In this document: one piece after another, positions 57,100-64,000 of the stretch
How positions within the stretch are numbered: position 1 is the first letter of the stretch
Layout: the number at the start of each line of letters is the position of its first letter
Assembly (NCBI GenBank): GCA_900757185.1
Contig: CAAEMX010000036.1
Location: 8,248-72,247 of the forward strand
DNA from: an uncultured Collinsella sp.
GTDB taxonomy: Bacteria > Actinomycetota > Coriobacteriia > Coriobacteriales > Coriobacteriaceae
Direction of reading: 5' to 3'
DNA length: 64,000 nucleotides
Program-made: the position numbers and the translations under genes
Notes under the pieces: generated by a model
The model's input: only the letters and a program-made list of their open reading frames with translations
The model's database searches: none
What the model was told of the DNA's origin: nothing

Positions 57100-57720
57100 T
57101 TATTTGCGAGGCGTCAGCGACGTAAAGAGTCCGTGTTGGTTGCAGTAAAGATATATCCTGCCGCGCCCGGTAATATGGAAGCGCGGCTGCACCGATTGCT
57201 CTGGATAGAGCTTCTTAAAGCAGATGCCGTCCATAGTCGCATATGCCACAAAGCTAATGTAGTGATCCTTGGTCATGGGATGATCGAGCGTGACGTACCA
57301 ATCGTCCTCGATGCGCTCGATGGAAAAGGCGTGGTCCGCGTCCGGCTCTTCGGCCTCCTGGGGAAACATCGTGGAGCCACAGCAGCTAAAGCTGCCTTCT
57401 CCGAGCGCGTGCACAACGTTTCCGCAGATAGGGCAAACGTAAAAGACGCCTTTGAGCATATTGCCTGCACGGTTGGCGTTGGCCCGAATGTCACCAGCCA
57501 AAAGCTCGGCCACGCTTATGCCGAGTCTCTGGGCCAAAGGCTCAACGAGGGAAATGTCGGGAAGGCCGCGGCCGGATTCCCACTTGCTGACGGCTTTATC
57601 GGTCACGCCAAGGCTTTCCGCCAGGGCGCGCTGGGTGAGGCCGCGCTCTTCGCGCAGCTGCTTGATGGCATGCGCTGCCAAAAAAGTATGGGAGGCATTG
57701 GTTTGCCGTGTCTGGTTCAT
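57100..57720 (-). CDS. XRE regulator fused to complete desulfoferrodoxin
   Basis: 206 residues from the ATG (MNQTRQTN). Residues 17-74 are an XRE HTH (IKQLREERGLTQRALAESLGVTDKAVSKWESGRGLPD). Residues about 92-118 match the rubredoxin-like desulfoferrodoxin centre, with Cys at 96, 99, 113 and 114 (CPIC, then CC). Residues 125-200 match the superoxide-reductase domain, and all five iron ligands are in place: His130, His147 and His153 (HPMTKDH), Cys193 and His196 (CNQHG). Superoxide reductase cuts O2- to H2O2 with an electron from reduced carriers. Joined to a DNA-binding domain it suggests a redox- or superoxide-sensing regulator, or an enzyme-regulator hybrid. It stands alone between repeats; no oxidative-stress gene is adjacent. 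Confidence 0.85.
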   Translation of the reverse strand: MNQTRQTNASHTFLAAHAIKQLREERGLTQRALAESLGVTDKAVSKWESGRGLPDISLVEPLAQRLGISVAELLAGDIRANANRAGNMLKGVFYVCPICGNVVHALGEGSFSCCGSTMFPQEAEEPDADHAFSIERIEDDWYVTLDHPMTKDHYISFVAYATMDGICFKKLYPEQSVQPRFHITGRGRIYLYCNQHGLFTSLTPRK

Positions 57721-57854
57721 GGGCTGTCCAATCAAATTGAAGAAATGGAGTGAACCGGTTCGACAGTCAGTATCCATTTGAAGGCCAGGCTCGACAACCT
57801 ACGCTGCGTAGACATGCGCCAATCGAACGAGCGCGGATTTTTGGACGCTCATCC

Positions 57855-57915
57855 TGAGTAGTCATTTAAGAACGCCCCAATGACTACTCATTTATGTCTG
57901 TCCCCAATGACTACC
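57855..57915. repeat. Degenerate GTCCCC hairpin repeat
   Basis: GTAGTCATT (57858-57866) pairs with AATGACTAC (57879-57887) around AAGAACGCCCC, followed by GTCTGTCCCCAATGAC. A decayed copy of the 9.07/23.84-kb family; one C of the GTCCCC core is lost. Confidence 0.65.
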
Positions 57916-57942
57916 AAGGCAACGCCGATGTTTTGGCAACGA

Positions 57943-58055
57943 CAGCGAAAACCCGCCAGAGCGAGCAAGGTGCCTTGAAACGAGGCGGCATTGATCTTTC
58001 GATCATGCCGCCGAAGTTGAAAGGCAGATTGCCGCTCTGGCGGGTTTGCAGCGTC
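57943..58055 (-). other. Structured element E3 downstream of pyrE
   Basis: A perfect 15-bp outer stem AAACCCGCCAGAGCG (57949-57963) with 58033-58047; inside, AGCGAGCAAGGTG, second stem TGCCTT/AAGGCA, a central hairpin GGCGGCATTGATC/GATCATGCCGCC, and CAGATTGCCGCT. On the minus strand it begins about 41 bases past the pyrE stop and ends in GGGTTTTCGCTG. Confidence 0.72.
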
Positions 58056-58087
58056 GAGCCGTTACGCGGGTTGGTAAACCCGCGTAA

Positions 58088-58771
58088 CTACTCCCGAGCT
58101 CCGTACTGCTCGTAGTAGGCGTCGATAGCGGTCTTGAGCTCGTCGTCGATGACGACTTTGCCGTCGATCTCGTGGTTGTAGAGGGTCTCGACGACCTCGG
58201 CCATGGAGACGATGCTCGCGACGGGGAAACCGTACTTGGCCTCGATCTCCTTCTGCGCGGTGGTCACGCCACCCTTGCCGACCTCCATGCGGTTGAGGGA
58301 CACAATCAGGCCCTTGATCTCGACATCGGCAGCAGCCTTGACCTTGGGATAGGTCTCGTCGATGGACTTACCGCTGGTGGTGACGTCCTCGACCATGACC
58401 ACGCGGTCGCCGTCCTGGGGCTCGTAGCCCAGCAGGTTGCCCTTGTCGGCGCCGTGGTCCTTGGCCTCCTTGCGATCGCAGCAGTACTTGACCTCCTTGC
58501 CGTACAACTCGTGGTAGGCAATTGCGGTCACGACGGCCAGCGGAATACCCTTGTAGGCCGGTCCAAACAGCACGTCAAAGTCGTCGCCAAAGTTATCGTG
58601 GATGGCCTGGGCGTAATACTCGCCCAGCTTCTTGAGCTGATAGCCCGTCACATAGGCGCCGGCGTTCATAAAGAACGGGGACTGACGGCCGCTCTTGAGC
58701 GTAAAGCTGCCGAATTTAAGAACGTCGGACTCAACCATGAACTTGATGAACTCTTGCTTGTAAGCCTCCAT
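58088..58771 (-). CDS. pyrE: Orotate phosphoribosyltransferase
   Basis: 227 residues from the ATG (MEAYKQEF) with GAGGAG six bases upstream. Makes OMP from orotate and PRPP. PRPP-binding motif VVMVEDVTTSGKSIDE is intact; the N-terminus KFGSFTLKSGRQSPFFMNAG is typical. The flexible-loop region (KEVKYCCDRKEAKDHGADKGNLLGYEP) is present. No other pyr gene is adjacent. Divergent from the mgtA leader. Confidence 0.96.
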   Translation of the reverse strand: MEAYKQEFIKFMVESDVLKFGSFTLKSGRQSPFFMNAGAYVTGYQLKKLGEYYAQAIHDNFGDDFDVLFGPAYKGIPLAVVTAIAYHELYGKEVKYCCDRKEAKDHGADKGNLLGYEPQDGDRVVMVEDVTTSGKSIDETYPKVKAAADVEIKGLIVSLNRMEVGKGGVTTAQKEIEAKYGFPVASIVSMAEVVETLYNHEIDGKVVIDDELKTAIDAYYEQYGARE

Positions 58772-58899
58772 GCGGGCTCCTCTCGTAATCGCGTACGTGC
58801 CTTCCAGTTTAGCGCAGGCAGGGCGCGTTGCGGGCGCGCTTTGGGGCCTCGGCATTCTGTAAAGGCTTTGTCAGGGGCAATGGTTTTCCAAACATTGGG

Positions 58900-58928
58900 G
58901 TTGACACGGCAAACCCCCTCATCAAGAA
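58900..58928 (+). promoter_or_regulatory. Predicted mgtA promoter
   Basis: A consensus -35 TTGACA, 17 bases, then AAGAAT as -10. A start near 58935 would give a leader of about 270 bases before mgtA, holding a short ORF and a hairpin repeat. Confidence 0.5.
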
Positions 58929-58995
58929 TACGGGCGGATTGTAACGGGTACGAGATACCCAAAGCGCGCCGCGCCCGGCCTTAAGGAGGTGTGCC

Positions 58996-59067
58996 ATGGA
59001 AGGCAGTCATAGTCGAAAAACCCGCATGTCGCCCTCGGCACGCCGCGAGGATTCCGCGCACGCATAA
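58996..59067 (+). CDS. 23-codon leader ORF upstream of mgtA
   Basis: ATG preceded by AAGGAGGTG (five-base spacing), one of the strongest SDs in the window. It encodes a 23-residue, Arg/Ser-rich peptide starting MEGSHSRKTRM and ending AHA. It lies 139 bases before mgtA. In Salmonella and E. coli a short Pro/Arg-rich ORF (mgtL) in the mgtA leader senses Mg2+ during translation; the analogy is suggestive but there is no sequence likeness. Confidence 0.5.
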   Translation: MEGSHSRKTRMSPSARREDSAHA

Positions 59068-59088
59068 GCGCCAACAGCCGATCGTCAA

Positions 59089-59124
59089 AACCACCACAAA
59101 GGTGCCTGTCCCTTTGTGGTGGTT
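59089..59124. repeat. CCACCACAAAGG hairpin repeat, copy 4
   Basis: A 14-bp stem AACCACCACAAAGG/CCTTTGTGGTGGTT with loop TGCCTGTC, inside the mgtA leader between the small ORF and the gene. It could work as a regulatory hairpin there. Confidence 0.9.
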
Positions 59125-59206
59125 CGAAAGCATGACGTGAGCGACATCTAGGTTTTTTGAAGCACATACGACACGTACGCTAACTCCCTTCAACAAGGAG
59201 GACCCT

Positions 59207-61975
59207 ATGCTGATGCTCAAAACCGCCACGGTACTCGAAGCCATCTCCAAGCGCCGCCGCACGGCGCGCCCCGCCGCTCATACCGGCATGTCCAAGAACA
59301 CCATATTCGCCGCCACCCATAGCGCCGAGGATGCTCTCGTGCTGCTCGACGCCACAGCCGACGGCCTCACCGCCGAGCACGCCGCCGAGCGCCTGAGCGC
59401 CGTCGGCCCCAACACCATCGAAGCGCCGACCAAGACGCTCGCCCGCCGCATCGCCAACGCGTTCGTCGATCCCTTCGCTGGCATCCTCGCCGCCCTCGCA
59501 CTGGTCTCGCTCTACATCGACGTGCTCGCCGTGCCCGAGCTGCAGCGTGACCCCTCCACGGTCATCGTCATCGGCATCATGCTGCTGGTATCGGGCGGCA
59601 TGAAGTTTATCCAGGAAGCCCGCAGCGGCAATGCGGCCGAGGCCCTTAAGGACCTGGTCTCCAACACCTGCTGTGCCCTGCGCGACGGCGAGCGCGTCGA
59701 GATCCCCTTCGACGAGCTCGTCCCCGGCGATGTAATCCGCCTCTCTGCCGGCGACATGGTGCCGGCAGATGCCCGCATCATCACCGCGCGCGACCTGTTT
59801 GTGATCGAGTCCGCACTCACCGGCGAGAGCGAGGCCGTCGAGAAGACCGCTGCCATCACCGTCGTCGAGGGTGCCGACGGCTCCGCGCTACCACTCTCTG
59901 CCTGCAAGAACATCGTCTTTACCGGCACCTCCGTGCAAAACGGCACCGCCATGGCGCTTGTCATTGCCACCGGCTCGGACACCTACCTGGGCGGCATCGC
60001 CAAGATGCTCAACGGGCGCGGCGAGAAGAGCGCGTTTGACCGCGGTGTCTCGAGCGTCTCCATGCTGCTCGTACGCCTTATGCTCGTTATGGCGCCGGCC
60101 GTCTTTGCCATCAACGCCGCCACCAAGGGCAACGTCATCGACGCGCTGCTGTTCGCCACGAGCGTGGCCGTGGGCATCACGCCGCAGATGCTTCCCGTCA
60201 TCGTGACCACGAGCCTGTCGCAGGGCGCCAAGGACCTTGCCCGCCGCCAGGTTATCGTCAAGGAGCTGCCGGCGATCCAAAACCTCGGTGCGATGGATGT
60301 CCTGTGCTGTGACAAGACCGGCACCCTCACCGAGGACCGCATCGTGCTCGAGCGCTACCTCAACACCGACGGCAACGAGGACGTACGCGTGCTGCGCCAT
60401 GCGTTTTTGAACAGCTCCTTCCAGACCGGCCTCAAAAACCTTATCGACCTGGCCGTCATCGACCGTGCCGACGTGACGCCCTCGACCGTCGTGCCCGACT
60501 CCACGCTGGGCCAGAGCCTGCGCGACCGCTATACCAAGGTCGACGAGGTGCCCTTCGATTTCTCACGCCGTCGCCTGAGCGTAGTCGTCGCCGACGCCCA
60601 GGGCAAAACCCAGATGGTTACCAAGGGAGCTGCCGAGGAAATGCTCGAGATTTGCTCCTTTGTCGAGGTTGACTGTGTCGCCCAGCCGCTCAGCGAAAAT
60701 AAGCTCGCCCAGATTCGCAAGCAAGTCGCCGGACTCAATGCCGAGGGCCTGCGCGTGATCGCCGTGGCGCAAAAGACCAATCCGCGCTGCGTGGGTGAGT
60801 TTGGCATCGCCGACGAGTGCGACATGGTGCTGATGGGCTTTTTGGCCTTCCTCGATCCGCCCAAGGCAAGTGCCGCCGGCGCCGTCGCCACCCTCGAGGC
60901 CAAGGGCGTGGCGGTCAAGGTCTTAACCGGCGACAACGACCGCGTGGCCGCCACCGTCTGCGAGCAGATCGGCATCGACGCGAGTAACGTCTTGCTGGGC
61001 TCCGAGATCGATGCGCTCGACGACGCCGAGCTTGCCGAGCGCGCTGAGAAAACTCATCTCTTTGCCAAACTCTCGCCGCTGCAGAAGGCGCGCCTGGTGC
61101 GCGTCATGCGCGAGCTGCTCGGTCACACCGTGGGCTTTATGGGCGACGGCATTAACGACGCCGCCGCCATGCGCGCGAGCGACTGCGGTATCTCGGTCGA
61201 TTCCGCCGTCGACATCGCCAAGGAATCCGCCGATATCATCTTGCTTCAGAAGGATCTGGGCGTGCTCGAGCGCGGCGCCATCGAAGGCCGTCGCACCTAC
61301 GGCAACCTGATCAAGTACCTCAAGACCACGGTGAGCTCCAACTTTGGCAACGTGCTGTCCGTGACCGTCGCGAGCCTGTTCCTGCCGTTTTTGCCCATGA
61401 GCGCCCTGCAGCTGGTGCTGCTGTCGCTGGTCTACGAGATCGTGTGCATCGCACTGCCGTGGGACACCGTCGACAACGCCTGGACTGCCCGCCCGCGCGC
61501 TTGGGACGCTGCGTCCATCAAGGGCTTTATGCTCGAGCTGGGCCCCGTGAGCTCGCTGTTTGACATCGTGACCTTCGCCGCGCTCTTCTTTGTGGTGTGC
61601 CCCGCCGCCGTGGGCGCAAGCTGGTCCGAGCTTGCCGCCGCGGGCGACGTCGCGGGTATGGCGACCTTTGCGGCGCTCTTCCAGAGTGGCTGGTTTGTCG
61701 AGTCCATGTGGTCGCAGACGCTCGTGATCCACATGCTGCGCTCCCCGCGCCTGCCGAGCCCGCGCGACCACGCCGCGCCCGCGCTGTGCGTTCTCACCGT
61801 GCTGGGCCTGGTGCTCGTCACTTGGCTGCCGGCAAGCCCCATCGCCGATGCACTCGGCCTCATGACGCTACCAGCGAGCTTTTTCGCGCTGCTCATCGGC
61901 ATCGTTTCCGCCTATATCGCGCTCACCCAGCTGGCAAAGCGCCGCTACATTGCCCGCCACGGCGAGCTGCTTTAG
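59207..61975 (+). CDS. mgtA: P-type Mg2+ transporter (MgtA/MgtB)
   Basis: 922 residues, AAGGAGG six bases before the ATG. Type IIIB P-ATPase that imports Mg2+. The N-terminus is Arg/His-rich, followed by the actuator with LTGESEAVEK, the phosphorylation site CDKTGTLTEDRI, and hinge motifs LTGDNDRVA and MGDGINDAAAMRASDCGISVD. About ten membrane helices; the C-terminal ones include FLPFLPMSALQLVLLSLVYEIVCIALPWD, a strong MgtA/B match. The long upstream leader suggests Mg2+-dependent control at RNA level. Confidence 0.95.
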   Translation: MLMLKTATVLEAISKRRRTARPAAHTGMSKNTIFAATHSAEDALVLLDATADGLTAEHAAERLSAVGPNTIEAPTKTLARRIANAFVDPFAGILAALALVSLYIDVLAVPELQRDPSTVIVIGIMLLVSGGMKFIQEARSGNAAEALKDLVSNTCCALRDGERVEIPFDELVPGDVIRLSAGDMVPADARIITARDLFVIESALTGESEAVEKTAAITVVEGADGSALPLSACKNIVFTGTSVQNGTAMALVIATGSDTYLGGIAKMLNGRGEKSAFDRGVSSVSMLLVRLMLVMAPAVFAINAATKGNVIDALLFATSVAVGITPQMLPVIVTTSLSQGAKDLARRQVIVKELPAIQNLGAMDVLCCDKTGTLTEDRIVLERYLNTDGNEDVRVLRHAFLNSSFQTGLKNLIDLAVIDRADVTPSTVVPDSTLGQSLRDRYTKVDEVPFDFSRRRLSVVVADAQGKTQMVTKGAAEEMLEICSFVEVDCVAQPLSENKLAQIRKQVAGLNAEGLRVIAVAQKTNPRCVGEFGIADECDMVLMGFLAFLDPPKASAAGAVATLEAKGVAVKVLTGDNDRVAATVCEQIGIDASNVLLGSEIDALDDAELAERAEKTHLFAKLSPLQKARLVRVMRELLGHTVGFMGDGINDAAAMRASDCGISVDSAVDIAKESADIILLQKDLGVLERGAIEGRRTYGNLIKYLKTTVSSNFGNVLSVTVASLFLPFLPMSALQLVLLSLVYEIVCIALPWDTVDNAWTARPRAWDAASIKGFMLELGPVSSLFDIVTFAALFFVVCPAAVGASWSELAAAGDVAGMATFAALFQSGWFVESMWSQTLVIHMLRSPRLPSPRDHAAPALCVLTVLGLVLVTWLPASPIADALGLMTLPASFFALLIGIVSAYIALTQLAKRRYIARHGELL

Positions 61976-62010
61976 CACGGTGAGCCGCCACAGTAGACAG
62001 CCCAAGGGCA

Positions 62011-62031
62011 AAACCACCACAAAGGCGCCTG
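62011..62031. repeat. Half of a CCACCACAAAGG hairpin, cut by an IS
   Basis: AACCACCACAAAG followed by GCGCCTGT matches the left half of the repeat seen at 59.09 kb; the right arm is missing and an IS3-type left end begins at once. The other half should lie beyond the window. Confidence 0.7.
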
Positions 62032-62543
62032 TGAACTGCCTCCCATTTCTTGGACATCGGGAAATGGGAGGTTTTCCATGAGTATAGACCTCAGGGTGAA
62101 GCACGACCTGGAGTCCAGGAGGCGGGCCGTCGAGCTCTTCGACGCCGGCGTCGGCTGCAAGCCGGCGGCCGAGGCCCTGTCCGTCCCCCGCGAGACCGTG
62201 AGAGAATGGCAGTGGGTATACCGGGCGTTCGGAAGCGAGGCGCTGCTGTCCATGGGCGGGAAACAATCCAGGTACACATTCGAGCAGAGGGTCGCCGCGG
62301 CGTCGGCCGTGGTCGACGGCGGGATGGCGAAGACCGACGCCATGGCCGAGTTCGGGATCAGGTCGAAGTCCCCGCTGGAGCGCTGGTGCAGGCTCTACCG
62401 CGAGGGCGGCGCCGAGGCGCTGCGGCCCGGACCGAAGGGCAGGCCGAGGGGGTCGAGGTCGAAACCCCGGGCCCGCACCCGCGAGCAGGAGCTCGAGGAG
62501 CGCTGCCGCAGGCTCGAGGCCGAGGTCGCCTACCTAAAAAAAT
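62032..62543 (+). mobile_element. IS3-family element (IS150-like), left part, interrupted
   Basis: The left end reads TGAACTGCCTCCC, like IS3/IS150-group termini. A hairpin CCTCCCATTTC/GAAATGGGAGG (62039-62049, 62061-62071) contains the SD GGGAGG of orfA, so transcripts entering from outside would hide the start site. After orfA the run of seven A (62536-62542), the usual slippage site to orfB, is followed directly by the end of another IS. orfB is not in the window. Confidence 0.8.
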
Positions 62544-62554
62544 GGCTCTGTTAG
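62078..62554 (+). pseudogene. IS3-family OrfA, 3' end replaced by inserted IS
   Basis: 158 residues as read. Two HTH units (about 8-50 RRRAVELFDAGVGCKPAAEALSVPRETVREW; about 65-110 FEQRVAAASAVVDGGMAKTDAMAEFGIRSKSPLERW), a basic linker, and a leucine zipper (about 133-155, EQELEERCRRLEAEVAYLKKW). This is the DNA-binding part of an IS150-type transposase. The last codons (from TGG CTC TGT TAG) come from the inserted IS1595-type element, and the frameshift product OrfAB can no longer be made from here. Confidence 0.85.
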
Positions 62555-62602
62555 ACCAAATTTGACACGATCGGCTGTTCGTCGAACCGGAAAATAATCG
62601 GG

Positions 62603-62818
62603 CTATCCCCGCCCATCGCGGTCCCCGCCCTCCCCGTCAGCCTTCCCCTCAGATCCCAGCCTGACGTCGAAGGGCAGGCCGCCCTCGCGGATCACCGCCC
62701 TGAGGAATATGTTCATGGCGCCCGACATGGAGAGCCCGAGCTCGTCGAGCACGGCCACGGCCTCCCTTTTGACCTCGGGGTCGATTCTTATCGTGGTGGC
62801 CGGGACGTTCGATGTCAT
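62603..62818 (-). CDS. RelB/DinJ-family antitoxin, IS passenger
   Basis: 71 residues; the ATG follows AAGGAG by seven bases. TTIRIDPEVKREAVAVLDELGLSMSGAMNIFLRAVIREGGLPFDVR is the complete RHH core of the RelB/DinJ antitoxins; a polar Gly/Asp tail follows. It lies 47 bases after the transposase stop on the same strand, inside the IS inverted repeats. No RelE/YafQ toxin gene follows: only about 40 bases remain to the IS end. It may blunt host toxins or regulate transposition. Confidence 0.85.
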   Translation of the reverse strand: MTSNVPATTIRIDPEVKREAVAVLDELGLSMSGAMNIFLRAVIREGGLPFDVRLGSEGKADGEGGDRDGRG

Positions 62819-62865
62819 TGCCGCTCCTTCCGCGGTCGCTGCTCCGTGGCCACCATTTTAGTTCG

Positions 62866-63921
62866 CTAGGCCGCCCGCCCGTCCCAGTAGTCCATGAGGG
62901 GAGGCTCGAGGCCGAACATGCCGCGGACGCGGGTCGAGCAGGAGCCGTTGGCGAGCTGGCGGGCGACGGTGGACTCCGCCGCGCGCGAGCCCGCCGCCAT
63001 GAAGGTGCGGCACCAGCGGAACCAGTCGAGGTAGGCCCCCAGGCGCTTTGTGGACACGCCCTTGAAGCGGGCCATGAACGAGTCGAGGAGCGAGTGGACG
63101 GTGTTGATGCGGTTGATGGTGCCCTCCGAGCGGTCCTTGGAGTCATAGGACTCATGCGAGGCGACCTTCAGGTCGCGCAGCACGTCGACATATGCGGTCG
63201 CCTTGTCCGTGGCGACTACCGCGCCCGCGCCGATGCGGCCGCGGAGGGCCTCCGCCGCGCGCCTGCGCGAGACAACGCCGCGGCCCGAGACCTCGAAGAA
63301 GGTGGCGTCCGTGTCGCTGACGCCCGTCATGACGCAGATCTGCTCGCGGGAGAGGCCGCGCTTGTGGACCTGCTTGCCGCGGCGGCGAGCCTTTCTCGGC
63401 AGGGTGAAGGGGCCCTTTGAATGGTTGCCCTTGAAGGACTCGGGGAAGTACGTCTCGTCGAGCTCGCAGGCCTGCCCCTGCCCCACATGGAACTCGGGCG
63501 AGTATTCCTTCAGGCACTCGATGAGCCTGTGGCGCATGGTGTAGGCGGTCTTGAGACAGACACCGCAGCGGCCGGCGCACTCGCGGAGCGGGAGCATGAG
63601 GACGAAGCACTCGGCATAGGCCATCCAGGTCTCACGTGGAAGCTTGCTCGTGCCGAGGATCCGGCCGGTGGAGCCGGAGAACGTCCTGCCGCAGCCGCGG
63701 CAGAGGTAGCGCTGCTCGCCGTTCCCGGACTTGCCCTTCTTGACGATAGCGACCGAGCCGCAACGGGGGCAGCGCTCCACCTCATAGCCGTCTCCCGCCG
63801 CATCGTCGAACATGGCGGCGCGGACGACGTCCCCGACCAGCTCGACGGCTTTACGGCGCTCGGTCCTGCTGAGCCTCGCCAGGCTTTTCTTGAGGGTGAT
63901 GACCAGGTCGTCTGCATCCAT
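62866..63921 (-). CDS. IS1595-family transposase
   Basis: 351 residues. N-terminal zinc ribbon (CPRCGSVAIVKKGKSGNGEQRYLCRGCGRTF), helical HTH region (LPRETWMAYAECFVLMLPLRECAGRCGVCLKTAYTMRHRLIE), then the ISXO2-like DDE domain: first Asp in ACELDETYFPESFKG, second in VVATDKATAYVD, third region GTINRINTVHSLLDSFMARFKGVSTKRLGAYLDWFRW. Frame intact, so it may be active. It reads outward from the right end of the element. Confidence 0.93.
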   Translation of the reverse strand: MDADDLVITLKKSLARLSRTERRKAVELVGDVVRAAMFDDAAGDGYEVERCPRCGSVAIVKKGKSGNGEQRYLCRGCGRTFSGSTGRILGTSKLPRETWMAYAECFVLMLPLRECAGRCGVCLKTAYTMRHRLIECLKEYSPEFHVGQGQACELDETYFPESFKGNHSKGPFTLPRKARRRGKQVHKRGLSREQICVMTGVSDTDATFFEVSGRGVVSRRRAAEALRGRIGAGAVVATDKATAYVDVLRDLKVASHESYDSKDRSEGTINRINTVHSLLDSFMARFKGVSTKRLGAYLDWFRWCRTFMAAGSRAAESTVARQLANGSCSTRVRGMFGLEPPLMDYWDGRAA

Positions 63922-64000
63922 GGGCGCTCCTTCGACGTTAATTGAAGGGTACCGCCTCGCGGTGACATCGTTTTTATGTCAACCTTGGTCTAACAGAGCC

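Larger units (their letters stand above)
62544..64000 (-). mobile_element. IS1595-family element with passenger antitoxin gene
   Basis: Bounded by terminal inverted repeats GGCTCTGTTAGACCAA (62544-62559) and its complement at 63985-64000; extended by two mismatched bases and TTGACA, 22 of 24 match. Length 1,457 bp, ending exactly at the window edge. The left flank AAAAAAAT (62536-62543) is a likely 8-bp target; its duplicate would be just outside. It carries a transposase and a RelB/DinJ-like gene on the minus strand. Confidence 0.88.

Noticed and set aside
62050..62565. Second frame overlapping IS3 orfA as orfB
   Set aside because: No DDE motifs; Arg/Gly-rich shadow. orfB would start past the A7 run, where another IS is inserted.

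Overview
The window looks like a Collinsella-type gut actinobacterium (Coriobacteriia). This is inferred from the sequence alone: GC-rich coding DNA, an actinobacterial dnaK-grpE-dnaJ-hspR heat-shock operon with a separate clpB, a DUF5692 membrane protein, an LAxTG-anchored surface protein, mannose-type PTS plus glucose-type IIA, Ni-hydrogenase maturation genes, and many GGGAC-containing intergenic hairpin repeats. No rRNA, CRISPR array, prophage or replication origin was seen.

Layout. 0-5 kb: cell-surface genes (a zinc-finger-like lipoprotein and a 1,118-residue coiled-coil/CAP/LAQTG protein) with a divergent XRE regulator over a perfect inverted repeat; then an AT-rich stretch with four CCAAAATGG dyads and tRNA-Arg(CCT). 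5-9 kb: mannose PTS operon manXYZ with manO. 9-14.3 kb: a FAD/4Fe-4S oxidoreductase with hypA, divergent from a TetR regulator over twin 15-bp operators, then DUF5692. 14.5-24 kb: membrane and secreted hypotheticals, clpB, an aconitase-family hydratase, and dense hairpin repeats. 24-29 kb: hspR, dnaJ, grpE, dnaK, then a 2[4Fe-4S] ferredoxin. 29.4-33.3 kb: nadA-nadB-nadC-niaR with a strong palindromic operator. 33.5-36.7 kb: a LytTR two-component pair, a degenerate UDG-fold protein and thioredoxin. 36.9-42.8 kb: a small helical protein, nikR, and hypF-hypC-hypD-hypE. 43-48 kb: a 1,507-residue surface protein under a cobalamin riboswitch. 48-57 kb: HAD phosphatase, lipoprotein, glucose-type IIA, phospho-beta-glucosidase, AraC regulator, a large glycoside hydrolase, RpiR. 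57-62 kb: an XRE regulator fused to a complete desulfoferrodoxin, pyrE, and mgtA behind a long leader with a 23-codon ORF. 62-64 kb: nested insertion sequences, an IS1595-type element carrying a lone RelB/DinJ antitoxin inserted in an IS3-type element that itself interrupted a hairpin repeat.

How the parts work together. NikR and HypA/C/D/E/F point to nickel homeostasis and [NiFe]-hydrogenase assembly, although hypB and the hydrogenase subunits are not here. The Man PTS, the IIA-Glc protein, the GH1 enzyme and the second glycoside hydrolase, with AraC and RpiR regulators, form a carbohydrate-use zone. The clpB and dnaK promoters share a 22-base block that is the best candidate for the HspR operator. 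Most compelling for follow-up: the XRE-desulfoferrodoxin fusion, the B12-controlled surface protein with a toroid domain, and three structured elements of common fold but different stem sequences just downstream of niaR, a lipoprotein gene and pyrE.

Start codons were chosen by Shine-Dalgarno (SD) spacing and often lie inside the longest open frame. Family names rest on recalled motifs, not on searches.
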